Shown in pieces: positions 17,050-25,439 of a DNA stretch of 64,000 nt. The stretch is from Nicoliella lavandulae (GTDB lineage: Bacteria > Bacillota > Bacilli > Lactobacillales > Lactobacillaceae): the NCBI RefSeq assembly GCF_037546185.1, contig NZ_JAWMWH010000001.1:558001-622000 (forward strand), given 5' to 3'. Both the position numbers and the translations under genes were made by a program. Each line of letters starts with the position of its first letter. The first letter of the stretch is position 1. The notes under the pieces were generated by a model. The model had not been told where the DNA came from. It ran no database searches and was given only the letters and a program-made list of their open reading frames with translations.

Positions 17050-18603
17050 TTATTTAATGACTTTGAAATTATGGTTATTAGTAGCTTTAATATGGGGATG
17101 GTTGCGTAAGTAATTGGCGATTAATTGACTCATCATCACTGAATCCTTTGCAATGACCTTATCGTTACTAAACATGGGGAAGTGTCCGCCACCAGAAGCC
17201 CGATACTGATTCAAAACAATCTTTAGCTTCTGGTCTGGGCGAACCGGTTCACCATGATATGTTAAATCAATGATGCGTTGGCCTTCTGGATTACCCACCT
17301 TAATGGTGTAATTGACACCTTCATACATATCATAATTATAATGCCGAGCTTTCGGATAGATGAATGCCTCGTTTACCACGATTTGACCATCTTTTAGTGC
17401 AAAATACTTAGCACTAATTTCCATTGCGGCTTTTAAATCGGCGCCAGTAATTTCCAAGACCGCCAATTTATTGGGATACACGTAGTTTGTCATAATATTA
17501 CGCATGGTAATTGGATTTTCAAACCCATGAGCTTCATTATTAAATAAGGCAGTGGCCGAAATATCCACACCCATTGTTTCCATTTGAACCTTTTGAATGA
17601 ACTCAATAAAGCTAGTTTTATGCACCCGTGCTTCGAACGCATCATCAAAGTAAAGGGAACCATCAATTTTAGAAAGGGGTTCATCTAGCCATCGATTAAC
17701 CTGTTGACTAAGGGGCTTAATGTAATTTTTGATTGCTGGGTCGGGAGCATAGTCAGCGGTTTTGACCAGTTCAGCATCACTGCTAGTCACTCGATATTTG
17801 CCATCCACTTTTTCAATGTTTAAATCAATTTTACCAACAAATTCACCGCGATGACCAGGTTGGGTGATAGGAACGTTAAACAGTTTACTAGCAATCTTAC
17901 GATGTTGATGGCCCGTTACAAGTGCATCAATCCCAGGAACGTCTTTTAGCATCGCATAACTTTCATTTTCAGAACCTTCGAGTGGTTCGGTCGCGACGCC
18001 TTCACTATTCCGTTCGAATCCGCCATGATAGGCAATAACAACGACATCGGCCTGTTGTCTAACGATTGGAACGTATTTACTTGCGGTTTCGGCAACGGAG
18101 AGAAATTGTAAGCCAATAATGTTTTCAGATGACTCCCACTTGGTAGCACCACGGGTCGTCATTCCAATAATGCCAACTTTAACGCCATCAATTTCTTTAA
18201 TCGCATACGGTGCACCTAACACGTGGTCGCCATTTTGGTCCACAATGTTTGCGCATAAATCCTGACGGTGCGTATGCTTAATTGAATTTTGTAAGTATGG
18301 TAATCCATAATTAAACTCGTGGTTACCTAAGACGCCATAGTCATAATTGATCATGTTGAACGATGCATCAATCTGGTCTGGACCGGATTGATCTTTAATT
18401 TTAGCTATGTAATAAGCTAGTGGTGATCCTTCAAGATAATCACCATTATCAATTGTAATGGTGTTTTTACATTCGGATTGTAAATGTTTGATGCATGAAG
18501 CGGCTCGTTCTAGACCAAAGGGTTTATCATTTTGAGCACTAACGTAATTAGTTGGTTCAATGAACCCATGAGTATCACTGGTGGATAGAATCGTTAATTT
18601 CAT
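17050..18603 (-). CDS. Metallophosphatase / 5'-nucleotidase
   Basis: 517 residues. The N-terminal calcineurin-like metallophosphoesterase domain shows STSDTHG (8-14), DNGDYLEGSP, GNHEFNYG and the ALVTGHQHRK histidines. The C-terminal 5'-nucleotidase domain follows from about residue 320 (IMTNYVYPNKLAVLEITGADLKAAME and NQYRASGGGHF). These enzymes remove phosphate from nucleotides or 2',3'-cyclic nucleotides. There is no signal peptide or wall anchor, so a cytoplasmic location is likely, unlike secreted relatives. ATG after GGAGGTG. It fits with the nucleoside hydrolase and NupC in the window as nucleotide salvage. Confidence 0.9.
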   Translation of the reverse strand: MKLTILSTSDTHGFIEPTNYVSAQNDKPFGLERAASCIKHLQSECKNTITIDNGDYLEGSPLAYYIAKIKDQSGPDQIDASFNMINYDYGVLGNHEFNYGLPYLQNSIKHTHRQDLCANIVDQNGDHVLGAPYAIKEIDGVKVGIIGMTTRGATKWESSENIIGLQFLSVAETASKYVPIVRQQADVVVIAYHGGFERNSEGVATEPLEGSENESYAMLKDVPGIDALVTGHQHRKIASKLFNVPITQPGHRGEFVGKIDLNIEKVDGKYRVTSSDAELVKTADYAPDPAIKNYIKPLSQQVNRWLDEPLSKIDGSLYFDDAFEARVHKTSFIEFIQKVQMETMGVDISATALFNNEAHGFENPITMRNIMTNYVYPNKLAVLEITGADLKAAMEISAKYFALKDGQIVVNEAFIYPKARHYNYDMYEGVNYTIKVGNPEGQRIIDLTYHGEPVRPDQKLKIVLNQYRASGGGHFPMFSNDKVIAKDSVMMSQLIANYLRNHPHIKATNNHNFKVIK

Positions 18604-18760
18604 ACATACACCTCCGTTGCATTAATTTTAGTTATCTAAAATTATAGTCGTTATTAACTTTAATGTAAATTTTAATATTCTTAATAAATTAAGGAATTGT
18701 TAATTATAAAGATTATAATTTAAGAACTTCTATCTTTTTTTAATTAATTTGAACTTTGTA

Positions 18761-18788
18761 TTGACTATCTATTTAACTATGATACTAT
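18761..18788 (+). promoter_or_regulatory. spx promoter
   Basis: TTGACT (18761-18766) and TACTAT (18783-18788), 16 bp apart, with TG one base before the -10 (extended -10). The region from 18604 to 18760 is A/T-rich, and I see no other feature in it. Confidence 0.65.
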
Positions 18789-18879
18789 AAAAATGATTAT
18801 AAGTGAAAATGTATCACACTTTATATGTTTTTGTCCTATAATCTCGATATATCCAATACACTTAAAGGAGTGGATGTTC

Positions 18880-19278
18880 ATGTTAAATCTTTATGTCGCA
18901 CCAAGTAGTGCATCAAGTCGGAAGGCACGGGCTTGGCTTAAGGAACATGATATTGCATTCAAGGAACGCAATATCAACTCCAACCCATTGAATGCTAATG
19001 AAGTAAAGCAAATTCTTCGCTTGACTGAAAATGGTAGTGAAGATATTATCTCTACTCGTTCTAACATTTTTAAGAAGCTAAACCTTAACCTAGACGACTT
19101 ATCAGTTTCACAACTAATTAAGTTGGTTGTGAAATACCCTGATTTAATTAGACGTCCAATCATCTTTGATGATAAACGCCTAGAAGTTGGTTATAATGAA
19201 GAAGAAATTCGTCGCTTCTTACCACGTAAAGTCAGAGAAGCAGAATTACGTCAATTAGAATCTCAATTGGGTGCATAA
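18880..19278 (+). CDS. spx: Spx-family regulator lacking the CxxC redox switch
   Basis: 132 residues, collinear with Spx, the ArsC-fold protein that binds the RNA polymerase alpha C-terminal domain and redirects transcription under disulfide stress. LRRPII-like LIRRPIIFDDKRLEVGYNEEEIRRFLPRKV is fully conserved, as is SRKARAWLKEHDI. In canonical Spx residues 10-13 are CTSC; here they are SASS, so both switch cysteines are serine and no cysteine remains anywhere in the protein. It cannot sense disulfide stress in the known way. AAAGGAG at 18864-18870 favours the ATG at 18880 over the one at 18874. Identity is certain; a constitutive reduced-like state is inference. Confidence 0.93.
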   Translation: MLNLYVAPSSASSRKARAWLKEHDIAFKERNINSNPLNANEVKQILRLTENGSEDIISTRSNIFKKLNLNLDDLSVSQLIKLVVKYPDLIRRPIIFDDKRLEVGYNEEEIRRFLPRKVREAELRQLESQLGA

Positions 19279-19294
19279 TTCCGTAATTAAAACT

Positions 19295-19332
19295 AAGGCA
19301 TTAATTTCTGTATGGGAATTAATGCCTTTTTT
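19295..19332 (+). terminator. Terminator after spx
   Basis: Twelve-base arms AAGGCATTAATT and AATTAATGCCTT, ten-base loop, T-run. The next gene in the same direction begins 20 bases later. Confidence 0.88.
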
Positions 19333-19349
19333 GTAGAATGGAGACCACA

Positions 19350-20153
19350 ATGGAAATTAAAATGATTGCGTTGGACTTAGATGCCACGCTCTTAACTAGT
19401 GATAAAACAATTAGTGCCGCCAATACACAAATATTAAAACAATTGCATGCGGCTGGGCTGAAAATTGTCATTTGTACCGGCCGCCCGATTAATGTAATTC
19501 AAGACTACATAAATCAACTGGGGTTAACTGGTGTTAATGATTATACGATTACCTTTAACGGTTCGTTGGTTATTAATAATGCTACGCGGGCAGCCATTTT
19601 TAAACACGGGCTTACTAAGGAAGACTTCGTTCCGTTAATGCAATTTGTCCAGGCTAATAACGATCCGTTAAACATTTTAGATTTTGATTCAATTTACGAA
19701 TTAACGGAGTTAGCACCTTCGCAATATCACCAAATTATGAAGGCGGATGTTCAGTTCATTCCCACAACTTTTGCTGATTTATCAGACCAGATTGAGTATA
19801 GTAAGGCCATTATGTCGACTGATCCAAGTCGTTTAGATCAAGCCCGGGCAGCATTTGATTCAGCTGGTAAGTACCATGTAGTTCGCTCCCAGCCAAACAT
19901 CTTAGAGTTTTTAGCACCGCATATGAACAAGGCAGTCGGACTCAAAGCATTATTAACTCACTTTGGCTGGACCTTTAATAACTTAATGGCATTTGGTGAT
20001 GCTGAAAATGATTTAGAAATGCTTAAGCAGGCTGGCATGGGCGTTGCAATGCAAAATGGTAGTCCGGAAGCTAAAGCCGTTTCAAATGCCACTACGACCT
20101 TTGATAATGATCATGATGGTGTTGCTGAATTTTTAACTAGATATTTTAAATAA
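19350..20153 (+). CDS. Cof-type HAD-superfamily phosphatase
   Basis: 267 residues. HAD motif I is LDLDATLL (nucleophile aspartate then aspartate, with Ala replacing the usual Gly), motif II is ICTGRP, and motifs III and IV are FGDAENDLEMLKQAGMGVAM. A C2-type cap sits in the middle (about 85-190). Such enzymes dephosphorylate sugar phosphates or other small phosphometabolites; the substrate is not readable. The ATG at 19350 follows GGAG; an ATG at 19338 overlaps that site. It is flanked by terminators and so monocistronic. Confidence 0.9.
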   Translation: MEIKMIALDLDATLLTSDKTISAANTQILKQLHAAGLKIVICTGRPINVIQDYINQLGLTGVNDYTITFNGSLVINNATRAAIFKHGLTKEDFVPLMQFVQANNDPLNILDFDSIYELTELAPSQYHQIMKADVQFIPTTFADLSDQIEYSKAIMSTDPSRLDQARAAFDSAGKYHVVRSQPNILEFLAPHMNKAVGLKALLTHFGWTFNNLMAFGDAENDLEMLKQAGMGVAMQNGSPEAKAVSNATTTFDNDHDGVAEFLTRYFK

Positions 20154-20156
20154 TTA

Positions 20157-20189
20157 AAAAAGCTGCTAGGCTTTAACTTAGCAGCTTTT
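20157..20189. terminator. Bidirectional Rho-independent terminator
   Basis: Arms AAAAGCTGCTA and TAGCAGCTTTT around an 11-base loop, between the HAD gene and the converging nucleoside hydrolase gene. Confidence 0.85.
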
Positions 20190-20194
20190 CCAAT

Positions 20195-21157
20195 TTATTG
20201 ATTGTTCTTAAATAAATTAGTAAGGTAGTTCATAAATGTTTCTAAGTACCGATCAGCATCAACTTCGATTGCAGCACTGACGGAAGGGTTTGGATCATCT
20301 AATCTAGTATTATCACCAATCGTCCGACCGTACTTTTCCTTATCGGTATTTACGATCATATCGATATCTAACGTCCGGACAAATGATGGATCTTCAGCCA
20401 CCCCAACCGCGAGGGGATCATGAAGTGAACAGCCATCTAAGTGTGGATATAGTTCGGCATAGATATCAATGTAATAATCAACGATATCAGCGAACTTAGC
20501 CCCAGCGTTAGTACCTAGATCACGCCATTGTTGAGTTTCCTTTTTAGTGAGTAGGGTCCGTAATGTCACGTCTAAGCCCACCATTGTATCATGAAGGGGG
20601 CTAGTGAATACTTCGTTTGCAGCTTCTGCATCTTGGCTGATGTTGGCTTCTGCAAATGGGGACACGTTACCTTGGACGGTCAAAGCACCACCCATTAAAG
20701 TCACGTTACCGATTAAATCAACGATGGCTGGATCCTTTTTAATCGCAGCTGCAACGTTGGTAAGCGCACCGGTTGGGATGATAATTAAATCCTTACCATA
20801 TTTATGGGCGGATTCAATCATAAAGTCAACTGCGCCTTGCTTTTCGGGTTTACGCTTTGGCGTTGGTAGTTCAACATCCCCAATTCCGTTTTCACCATGG
20901 ATATGAGCACTCACTGGCAATCTATCAAAATGATCAGAAGTAGAAGGATGCGTTTCGCCCACGTATACTGGAATGTCAGTGTGGCCAACTAATTCTAAAA
21001 TTTTTAACGAATTTTCAGCAGCCCCTTCAGCAACTAGGTTTCCATAGGAACTAGCTACCCCAATCAAATCTAAACCTGGTGCAGCAACAGCATAGGCGAG
21101 GGCCATGGCATCATCAATTCCTGTATCTAGATCTAAAATCACTTTTTTATTTGTCAT
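20195..21157 (-). CDS. Nucleoside hydrolase
   Basis: 320 residues of the inosine/uridine-preferring nucleoside hydrolase family, which splits ribonucleosides into base and ribose. The calcium-binding N terminus VILDLDTGIDDAMAL is intact, as are LTLMGGA-like NVTLMGGALTVQGN and the C-terminal HDPLAVGVA aspartate. Probably cytoplasmic. With the 5'-nucleotidase, the NupC transporter and purA/purB/guaC in the window it fits purine and pyrimidine salvage. Base preference is not predictable by eye. Confidence 0.93.
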   Translation of the reverse strand: MTNKKVILDLDTGIDDAMALAYAVAAPGLDLIGVASSYGNLVAEGAAENSLKILELVGHTDIPVYVGETHPSTSDHFDRLPVSAHIHGENGIGDVELPTPKRKPEKQGAVDFMIESAHKYGKDLIIIPTGALTNVAAAIKKDPAIVDLIGNVTLMGGALTVQGNVSPFAEANISQDAEAANEVFTSPLHDTMVGLDVTLRTLLTKKETQQWRDLGTNAGAKFADIVDYYIDIYAELYPHLDGCSLHDPLAVGVAEDPSFVRTLDIDMIVNTDKEKYGRTIGDNTRLDDPNPSVSAAIEVDADRYLETFMNYLTNLFKNNQ

Positions 21158-21257
21158 TTTTAAACTCCCCGTAATTTAATAATTAAAACTAGTTATTTAA
21201 TGTAATAATACTTTAAAATGGCCTTAAACACAAACGAAAAATGAAGTAGGTGGAAAA

Positions 21258-22310
21258 TTGTTAGTAAAAAGCACAATGATAAATTTATGGCGGCGAATTA
21301 CAGCTTCCACTTCATTATTAGGGGTGCAGCGTAATTATGCTCGAATTAAGGATGAAGCAACTAAGGGAAATCAATTCGTGGAAATTCATGTTTTCCGAAT
21401 TTTTCAGCGGGTGTTTGAACGTCATTCTAGTGACGAAGCTGATCGAATTATGATTGCCGGGACGAAAACAACGACGCCAGCCTTAACGAAGGTTTCATCA
21501 GCCCCAGTCGAACCATGGTTGTTTTCCCGTTTCTTTTCATTACTGGGCTTTACATTCGCATTATTAACGGCCCTATACCTGGTTTTTGGGAGTGATAAGG
21601 CAGTCCCAGGAATGATGGTGGTCGGGGCATTGGTAGTTCCATTTTCAATTCTGATCATGTTTTTTGAAATGAATGTGTACCGCAATATTTCGTTAATGAC
21701 GGTCTTTACCGTATTTCTGGTTGGTGGGGTGGCATCATTAGTCGCTACCATGATCCTATACGATATTGTTCCATCGGGAAACGGAATCTCATTAGGTTCT
21801 GCAATCTTAGTGGGGTTGATTGAAGAAACTGCTAAAACAATCATTATTGTGATTTTTATCAATCGACTAAAGCTAAATTATATTTTGAATGGGATGTTAA
21901 TTGGGGCTGCCATTGGTGCTGGCTTTGCTGTGTTTGAAACATCCGGCTATACTAATGAATACGGGTTGGTAACGATATTCGTTCGAAGCTGGCAAGCAAT
22001 TGGTACGCATACGATTTGGTCAGCAATTGTGGGGGCAGCTGTTATTCTTGGTAAGCAACGGTTTAAACAGTTTAAATTCCGCAATGCATTGACCAATATT
22101 CACTTTATGACCTATTATTTAGTGGCCGTTTTTTTACATTCCATGTGGGACTGGAATCTGCCAATTGGGTGGGTCGATGATTTCTATCTACAGAAAATCT
22201 TTTTGATCTTAGTTGGTTGGATCGTTATCTTTATTTTGATTGATGCCGGACTACGGGAAGTCCGGACGCTTCAAGGACAAGTGATTCGGCGGCACTATCG
22301 ACGTAAATAA
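21258..22310 (+). CDS. PrsW-type intramembrane metalloprotease
   Basis: 350 residues, about eight hydrophobic helices after a 90-residue cytoplasmic head. PrsW signatures are LVGLIEETAKTIIIV (paired glutamates), GAGFAVFETSGY and VAVFLHSMWDWN (histidine and aspartate). PrsW of Bacillus starts cleavage of an anti-sigma factor; the partner here is unknown. The start is TTG, four bases after AGGTGG; the first ATG in frame is at 21276 without its own site. The long N-terminal head is additional to minimal PrsW. Confidence 0.85.
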   Translation: MLVKSTMINLWRRITASTSLLGVQRNYARIKDEATKGNQFVEIHVFRIFQRVFERHSSDEADRIMIAGTKTTTPALTKVSSAPVEPWLFSRFFSLLGFTFALLTALYLVFGSDKAVPGMMVVGALVVPFSILIMFFEMNVYRNISLMTVFTVFLVGGVASLVATMILYDIVPSGNGISLGSAILVGLIEETAKTIIIVIFINRLKLNYILNGMLIGAAIGAGFAVFETSGYTNEYGLVTIFVRSWQAIGTHTIWSAIVGAAVILGKQRFKQFKFRNALTNIHFMTYYLVAVFLHSMWDWNLPIGWVDDFYLQKIFLILVGWIVIFILIDAGLREVRTLQGQVIRRHYRRK

Positions 22311-22350
22311 AAGGCATCTCATCATCTGTTTGATGGTGAGATGCCTTTTT
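22309..22350. terminator. Bidirectional terminator after the PrsW gene
   Basis: Eighteen-base arms beginning AAAAGGCATCTCA and ending TGAGATGCCTTTT, one G-T pair, five-base loop. Confidence 0.92.
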
Positions 22351-22358
22351 GAATTTAA

Positions 22359-22625
22359 TTATCTAATAAAGCGATTAATATGGCGTTGTGGTTTTACACC
22401 AAGTTTAGTAAAGCCCCGTTGTTGAGCTTGTTGTAATGGAATGCGATATACTTTACCATTACCATCAGCTTGATTACGATTAGGTGAGTAGTGAAAGCCG
22501 TCTTTACGAATATATACACACTTGTTATTCATACCATCAGCTTTTACAGGTTGGATTGCAGTTAAGCCACTAATGAAACCAATCGTTGCTACTGAAATAG
22601 CTAAGCTAGTTCTTAATTTAAACAT
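22359..22625 (-). CDS. Small secreted basic protein, degenerate Ada-like domain
   Basis: 88 residues with a clear signal peptide (MFKLRTSLAISVATIGFISG...), probably cut after VKA at residue 29. The mature part is about 58 residues and basic. CVYIRKDGFHYSPNRN followed by YRIPLQQAQQRGFTKLGV has the layout of the small 'KxYHxxxC ... ISLxEAxxxGYxPCxxC' zinc domain common in secreted Firmicute proteins, but the C-terminal CxxC aligned here reads KLGV and the other cysteine is missing. It is therefore probably a metal-free derivative. ATG after AAGGAG. The domain assignment is by pattern only. Confidence 0.7.
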   Translation of the reverse strand: MFKLRTSLAISVATIGFISGLTAIQPVKADGMNNKCVYIRKDGFHYSPNRNQADGNGKVYRIPLQQAQQRGFTKLGVKPQRHINRFIR

Positions 22626-22704
22626 TATTTATCTCCTTATGATACGTAACCATTCTTGTGTATTCGATAAAAACATTATAACACAGGGCGTTTAAGCATA
22701 CAAA

Positions 22705-22733
22705 AAACGGTCAGTGATTTTCACTAACCGTTT
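22705..22733 (-). terminator. Terminator of the DUF915 hydrolase gene
   Basis: Arms AAACGGTCAGTGA and TCACTAACCGTTT with one mismatch and a three-base loop. The minus-strand product ends in a run of six U. Confidence 0.85.
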
Positions 22734-22738
22734 AATAA

Positions 22739-23533
22739 TTACTTTTTAAAACCGAATAAGAATCCAGCAATGTGTTTATCAATGACTGGGTTTTCGTGGA
22801 GCATTGAATGTTCAGCACTTAGTGGATCACTACGATAGAGCCAGAATTGATATGATTTAACATGGGGTTGAACTAACTTACCCATTGGTTTTACAATGTC
22901 GACAGCTTCTTCGGCATCACTTTTTAGATTCCAAATTTCACCGGCGATGTTTAAAATTTCAAGATTCTTTGGTAGGTTGGCAGGGCCACCCTTAGCATAT
23001 GGATCATTAGTTGGATAATCCGCAGCAATCGATACGAACTTAGATACCGTTGGAACGTCTTTTAGATGGGGATGGTTAACCATGTAGTAATAAGCGATAT
23101 TACCACCAGAAGAGTGCCCTAATAGGTTCACGTGGGTAATATTGTAATTATTCTTCAAATACCGCATTACGTTCACCATTTGGTTACTTTCTTTATATGG
23201 ATGGGTATTATCTTGGAACACCAGTTGAACAAGGGGATTGTCACTTTCCACTTGTTTATACTGTTCCTTGGTCGAGACCTTACCATTCTTAGAAATGTAA
23301 ATTTTTAAAGTCCGACTAGCGATATTGTGTTCACTGAACTGTTGAATAAAGTCATCAGTAGAAACGGCATTTCCAGCAAATCCTGGAATAAAAACGGTCG
23401 CAGTACGTGTTTTATTCACTTGCACGTTATTTAAAACATTGCCACGGAACTGCCAATTAATTGTAAAACAGAAAATAATTGCTTCAATCACCAGGACAAT
23501 TCCAATCCCGATGTGTCTTTTACGAATACGCAT
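22739..23533 (-). CDS. DUF915 alpha/beta hydrolase, membrane-anchored
   Basis: 264 residues. An N-terminal helix (IGIGIVLVIEAIIFCFTINW) anchors the protein, with the hydrolase domain outside. VFIPGFAGNA is the oxyanion strand, LLGHSSGGNIA carries the nucleophile serine, and SAEHSMLHENP carries the likely catalytic histidine. This is the DUF915 group common in lactobacilli, usually of unknown substrate, possibly esterase-like. Single gene with its own terminator. Confidence 0.88.
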   Translation of the reverse strand: MRIRKRHIGIGIVLVIEAIIFCFTINWQFRGNVLNNVQVNKTRTATVFIPGFAGNAVSTDDFIQQFSEHNIASRTLKIYISKNGKVSTKEQYKQVESDNPLVQLVFQDNTHPYKESNQMVNVMRYLKNNYNITHVNLLGHSSGGNIAYYYMVNHPHLKDVPTVSKFVSIAADYPTNDPYAKGGPANLPKNLEILNIAGEIWNLKSDAEEAVDIVKPMGKLVQPHVKSYQFWLYRSDPLSAEHSMLHENPVIDKHIAGFLFGFKK

Positions 23534-23634
23534 GGATAAACTTCCTTTACTTTAATCGTAGGTTTTACACCTATGTTAATATAATATTAACATGATATTA
23601 TAAAACATTATGAAAGAAAAGTGGGAATAATAAA

Positions 23635-24624
23635 ATGAAAGATAATCTTTACGATATTACAATCATTGGTGGCGGTCCCGTTGGGATGTTCGCGGGCTTT
23701 TACGCTGGATTACGTAATTTAAAAGTTCAATTAATCGAAAGCTTGGATGAATTAGGTGGCCAAGTCAACGCTATCTATCCGGAAAAAACAATTTTGGATG
23801 TGGCTGGCTTTACCGGATTAACTGGCAAGCAACTAGTTGACCACCTCGATGATCAAATGAATACCATGGATATCGACATTAAAACGGGCCAAGCCGTTAC
23901 TGATATTGACCAGGCTGATGGTGAATTTACCATCACTACCCCGATTGAAACAACCCGTTCTAAATCAGTATTAATTGCTACTGGTGGTGGTTCGTTTGAA
24001 CCACGGAAGTTAGCAGTAAAGGATATTGAACCTCTTGAGGGCAGTCACATTGTTTATAGCATTCAGGATTTAGCTGATTTTGAAGGTAAAACGGTGGTAG
24101 TTGCTGGTGGTGGTAACTCTGCTGTTGATAATGCCTTATTATTGGAAAAGGTGGCTAAGCAGGTCTATTTGATTCATCGTCGCGCAGAGTTTCGGGGCTT
24201 AGAACACATGGTTGATGTTTTAAATCAATCCTCCGTTGAATTAGTGACTCCATATTTGATTAAAAAAATATCCGCTAAGCGTGACCAGGTATTAGTAACT
24301 GCCAAAAAGATGCGGACAGCTGATGATACCGTGGATATCTTAGCGGATAAGGTATTGGTTAACTATGGTTTTATTGCCAGTAATAAGGTGTCGAAGACAT
24401 GGTCAATTGACTTAGCTGAAAATCATCACATGTTTGAAACTGGGGTGGGGATGCAAACGAACGTAACTGGTGTTTATGCCGTTGGGGATGGGGCCACATA
24501 CGCTGGCAAGGATACTTTAATTGCCACTGGCTTTGGTGAGGTACCATTGGCAATCAATCACATTGTTAAAACGCTGTACCCCGACCGTCATGATCCCGTT
24601 CATAGTACTTCCATTAAACGATAA
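23635..24624 (+). CDS. Type 2 ferredoxin(flavodoxin)-NADP(+) reductase
   Basis: 329-residue flavoprotein of the thioredoxin-reductase-like fold. The FAD-binding IIGGGPVGMFAGFYAG starts at residue 9, the NADPH-binding VVVAGGGNSAVDNALLL is near residue 157, and GVYAVGDGATY closes the FAD site. The redox-active CxxC of true thioredoxin reductase is absent, which marks the FNR-type group. It would transfer electrons between NADPH and ferredoxin or flavodoxin. It ends one base before the end of the converging potassium channel gene, with no terminator visible between them. Confidence 0.9.
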   Translation: MKDNLYDITIIGGGPVGMFAGFYAGLRNLKVQLIESLDELGGQVNAIYPEKTILDVAGFTGLTGKQLVDHLDDQMNTMDIDIKTGQAVTDIDQADGEFTITTPIETTRSKSVLIATGGGSFEPRKLAVKDIEPLEGSHIVYSIQDLADFEGKTVVVAGGGNSAVDNALLLEKVAKQVYLIHRRAEFRGLEHMVDVLNQSSVELVTPYLIKKISAKRDQVLVTAKKMRTADDTVDILADKVLVNYGFIASNKVSKTWSIDLAENHHMFETGVGMQTNVTGVYAVGDGATYAGKDTLIATGFGEVPLAINHIVKTLYPDRHDPVHSTSIKR

Positions 24625-25413
24625 TTATTTTTTAGACCGCCGTTGCTTAGGCTTTTTGCTGGCAGCGGTGGTTTTTTGTTTTTGATTTAACTCTTTGCGC
24701 ATGTAACGAACCTCTTGATTTAACAAGTCAACTTCGCGCATTAACTTATCTAATTTATCTGAAGTATCATCATTGGCCGCATTATTCTTAGTGAAGAAGT
24801 CGGTAATCGATGAGGTTAACAAACCGATAAAACCAACCCCACCAATCATTAAGACGGCGGCGTCCAAACGGCCACCAGCGGTTTGGGGAGCAATATCACC
24901 ATATCCAACGGTTGTGGCAGTGGTAATGGCCCACCACATGGCCGTTTTAAGTGGATAGTGTTCAAAGTGCGAGAAGATAAGGGCACTAATGATTAAAATG
25001 ATGATACTGACTGAAAAGATGTATATAAAACCAGTATCATAAATAAATTGATGGATCTTTTTGGTTAATTTACCGTCCCATCCTAGGTGCCAAAAAATAT
25101 GATAACCACGAATGATTCGAATTACTCGATAAATTCGAAAGAACACAAAGACGGGATGCCCAGGAATTAGCGACACCAGATCCAAACACGTTGAAATTAA
25201 AAAGTGGCGCTTGTTATGACTAAAAATTAAGTTACAGACATAATCAACAATAAATGTAATCCAAATCCCATAGTAGATGAATTGAATCCAGCCACGGTAT
25301 AGATAAATTACATGGACGTAGTCTAAGACTACCATCACGATTGAGGTGACAGCTAGGATAACAATTACAATGTTATAAAGGAGCTGCCATTTTTGTTTAG
25401 TTGACTTAGTAAT
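24625..25413 (-). CDS. Voltage-gated-type potassium channel with AUU start
   Basis: 262 residues when read from ATT at 25413. The selectivity filter TTATTVGYGDIAP lies between the last two helices, and earlier helices include an arginine-bearing segment (FFRIYRVIRIIRGYHIF) like a voltage-sensor S4. A coiled coil and a basic tail (KPKQRRSKK) end it. The nearest canonical start, GTG at 25338, would cut the first membrane helix (LLYNIVIVILAVTSIVMVVL) in half and has no ribosome site. GAGGTG at 25421-25426 is 7 bases before the ATT. The only other in-frame ATT, at 25419, is too close. It lies 26 bp after ltaS and is probably co-transcribed with it. Confidence 0.85.
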   Translation of the reverse strand: MTKSTKQKWQLLYNIVIVILAVTSIVMVVLDYVHVIYLYRGWIQFIYYGIWITFIVDYVCNLIFSHNKRHFLISTCLDLVSLIPGHPVFVFFRIYRVIRIIRGYHIFWHLGWDGKLTKKIHQFIYDTGFIYIFSVSIIILIISALIFSHFEHYPLKTAMWWAITTATTVGYGDIAPQTAGGRLDAAVLMIGGVGFIGLLTSSITDFFTKNNAANDDTSDKLDKLMREVDLLNQEVRYMRKELNQKQKTTAASKKPKQRRSKK

Positions 25414-25420
25414 GGGAATT

Positions 25421-25426
25421 CACCTC
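25421..25426 (-). promoter_or_regulatory. Shine-Dalgarno that fixes an AUU start
   Basis: GAGGTG on the minus strand, 7 bases before ATT (25413-25411), in the short gap between ltaS and the channel gene. An in-frame TGA at 25422-25420 shows the frame cannot extend further upstream. Confidence 0.75.
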
Positions 25427-25439
25427 TTAATGATGATTG

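Noticed and set aside
17990..18015. GTTCGAATCC-like sequence resembling a tRNA T-arm
   Set aside because: It lies inside the conserved nucleotidase coding sequence, and no acceptor or anticodon stems can be formed around it.
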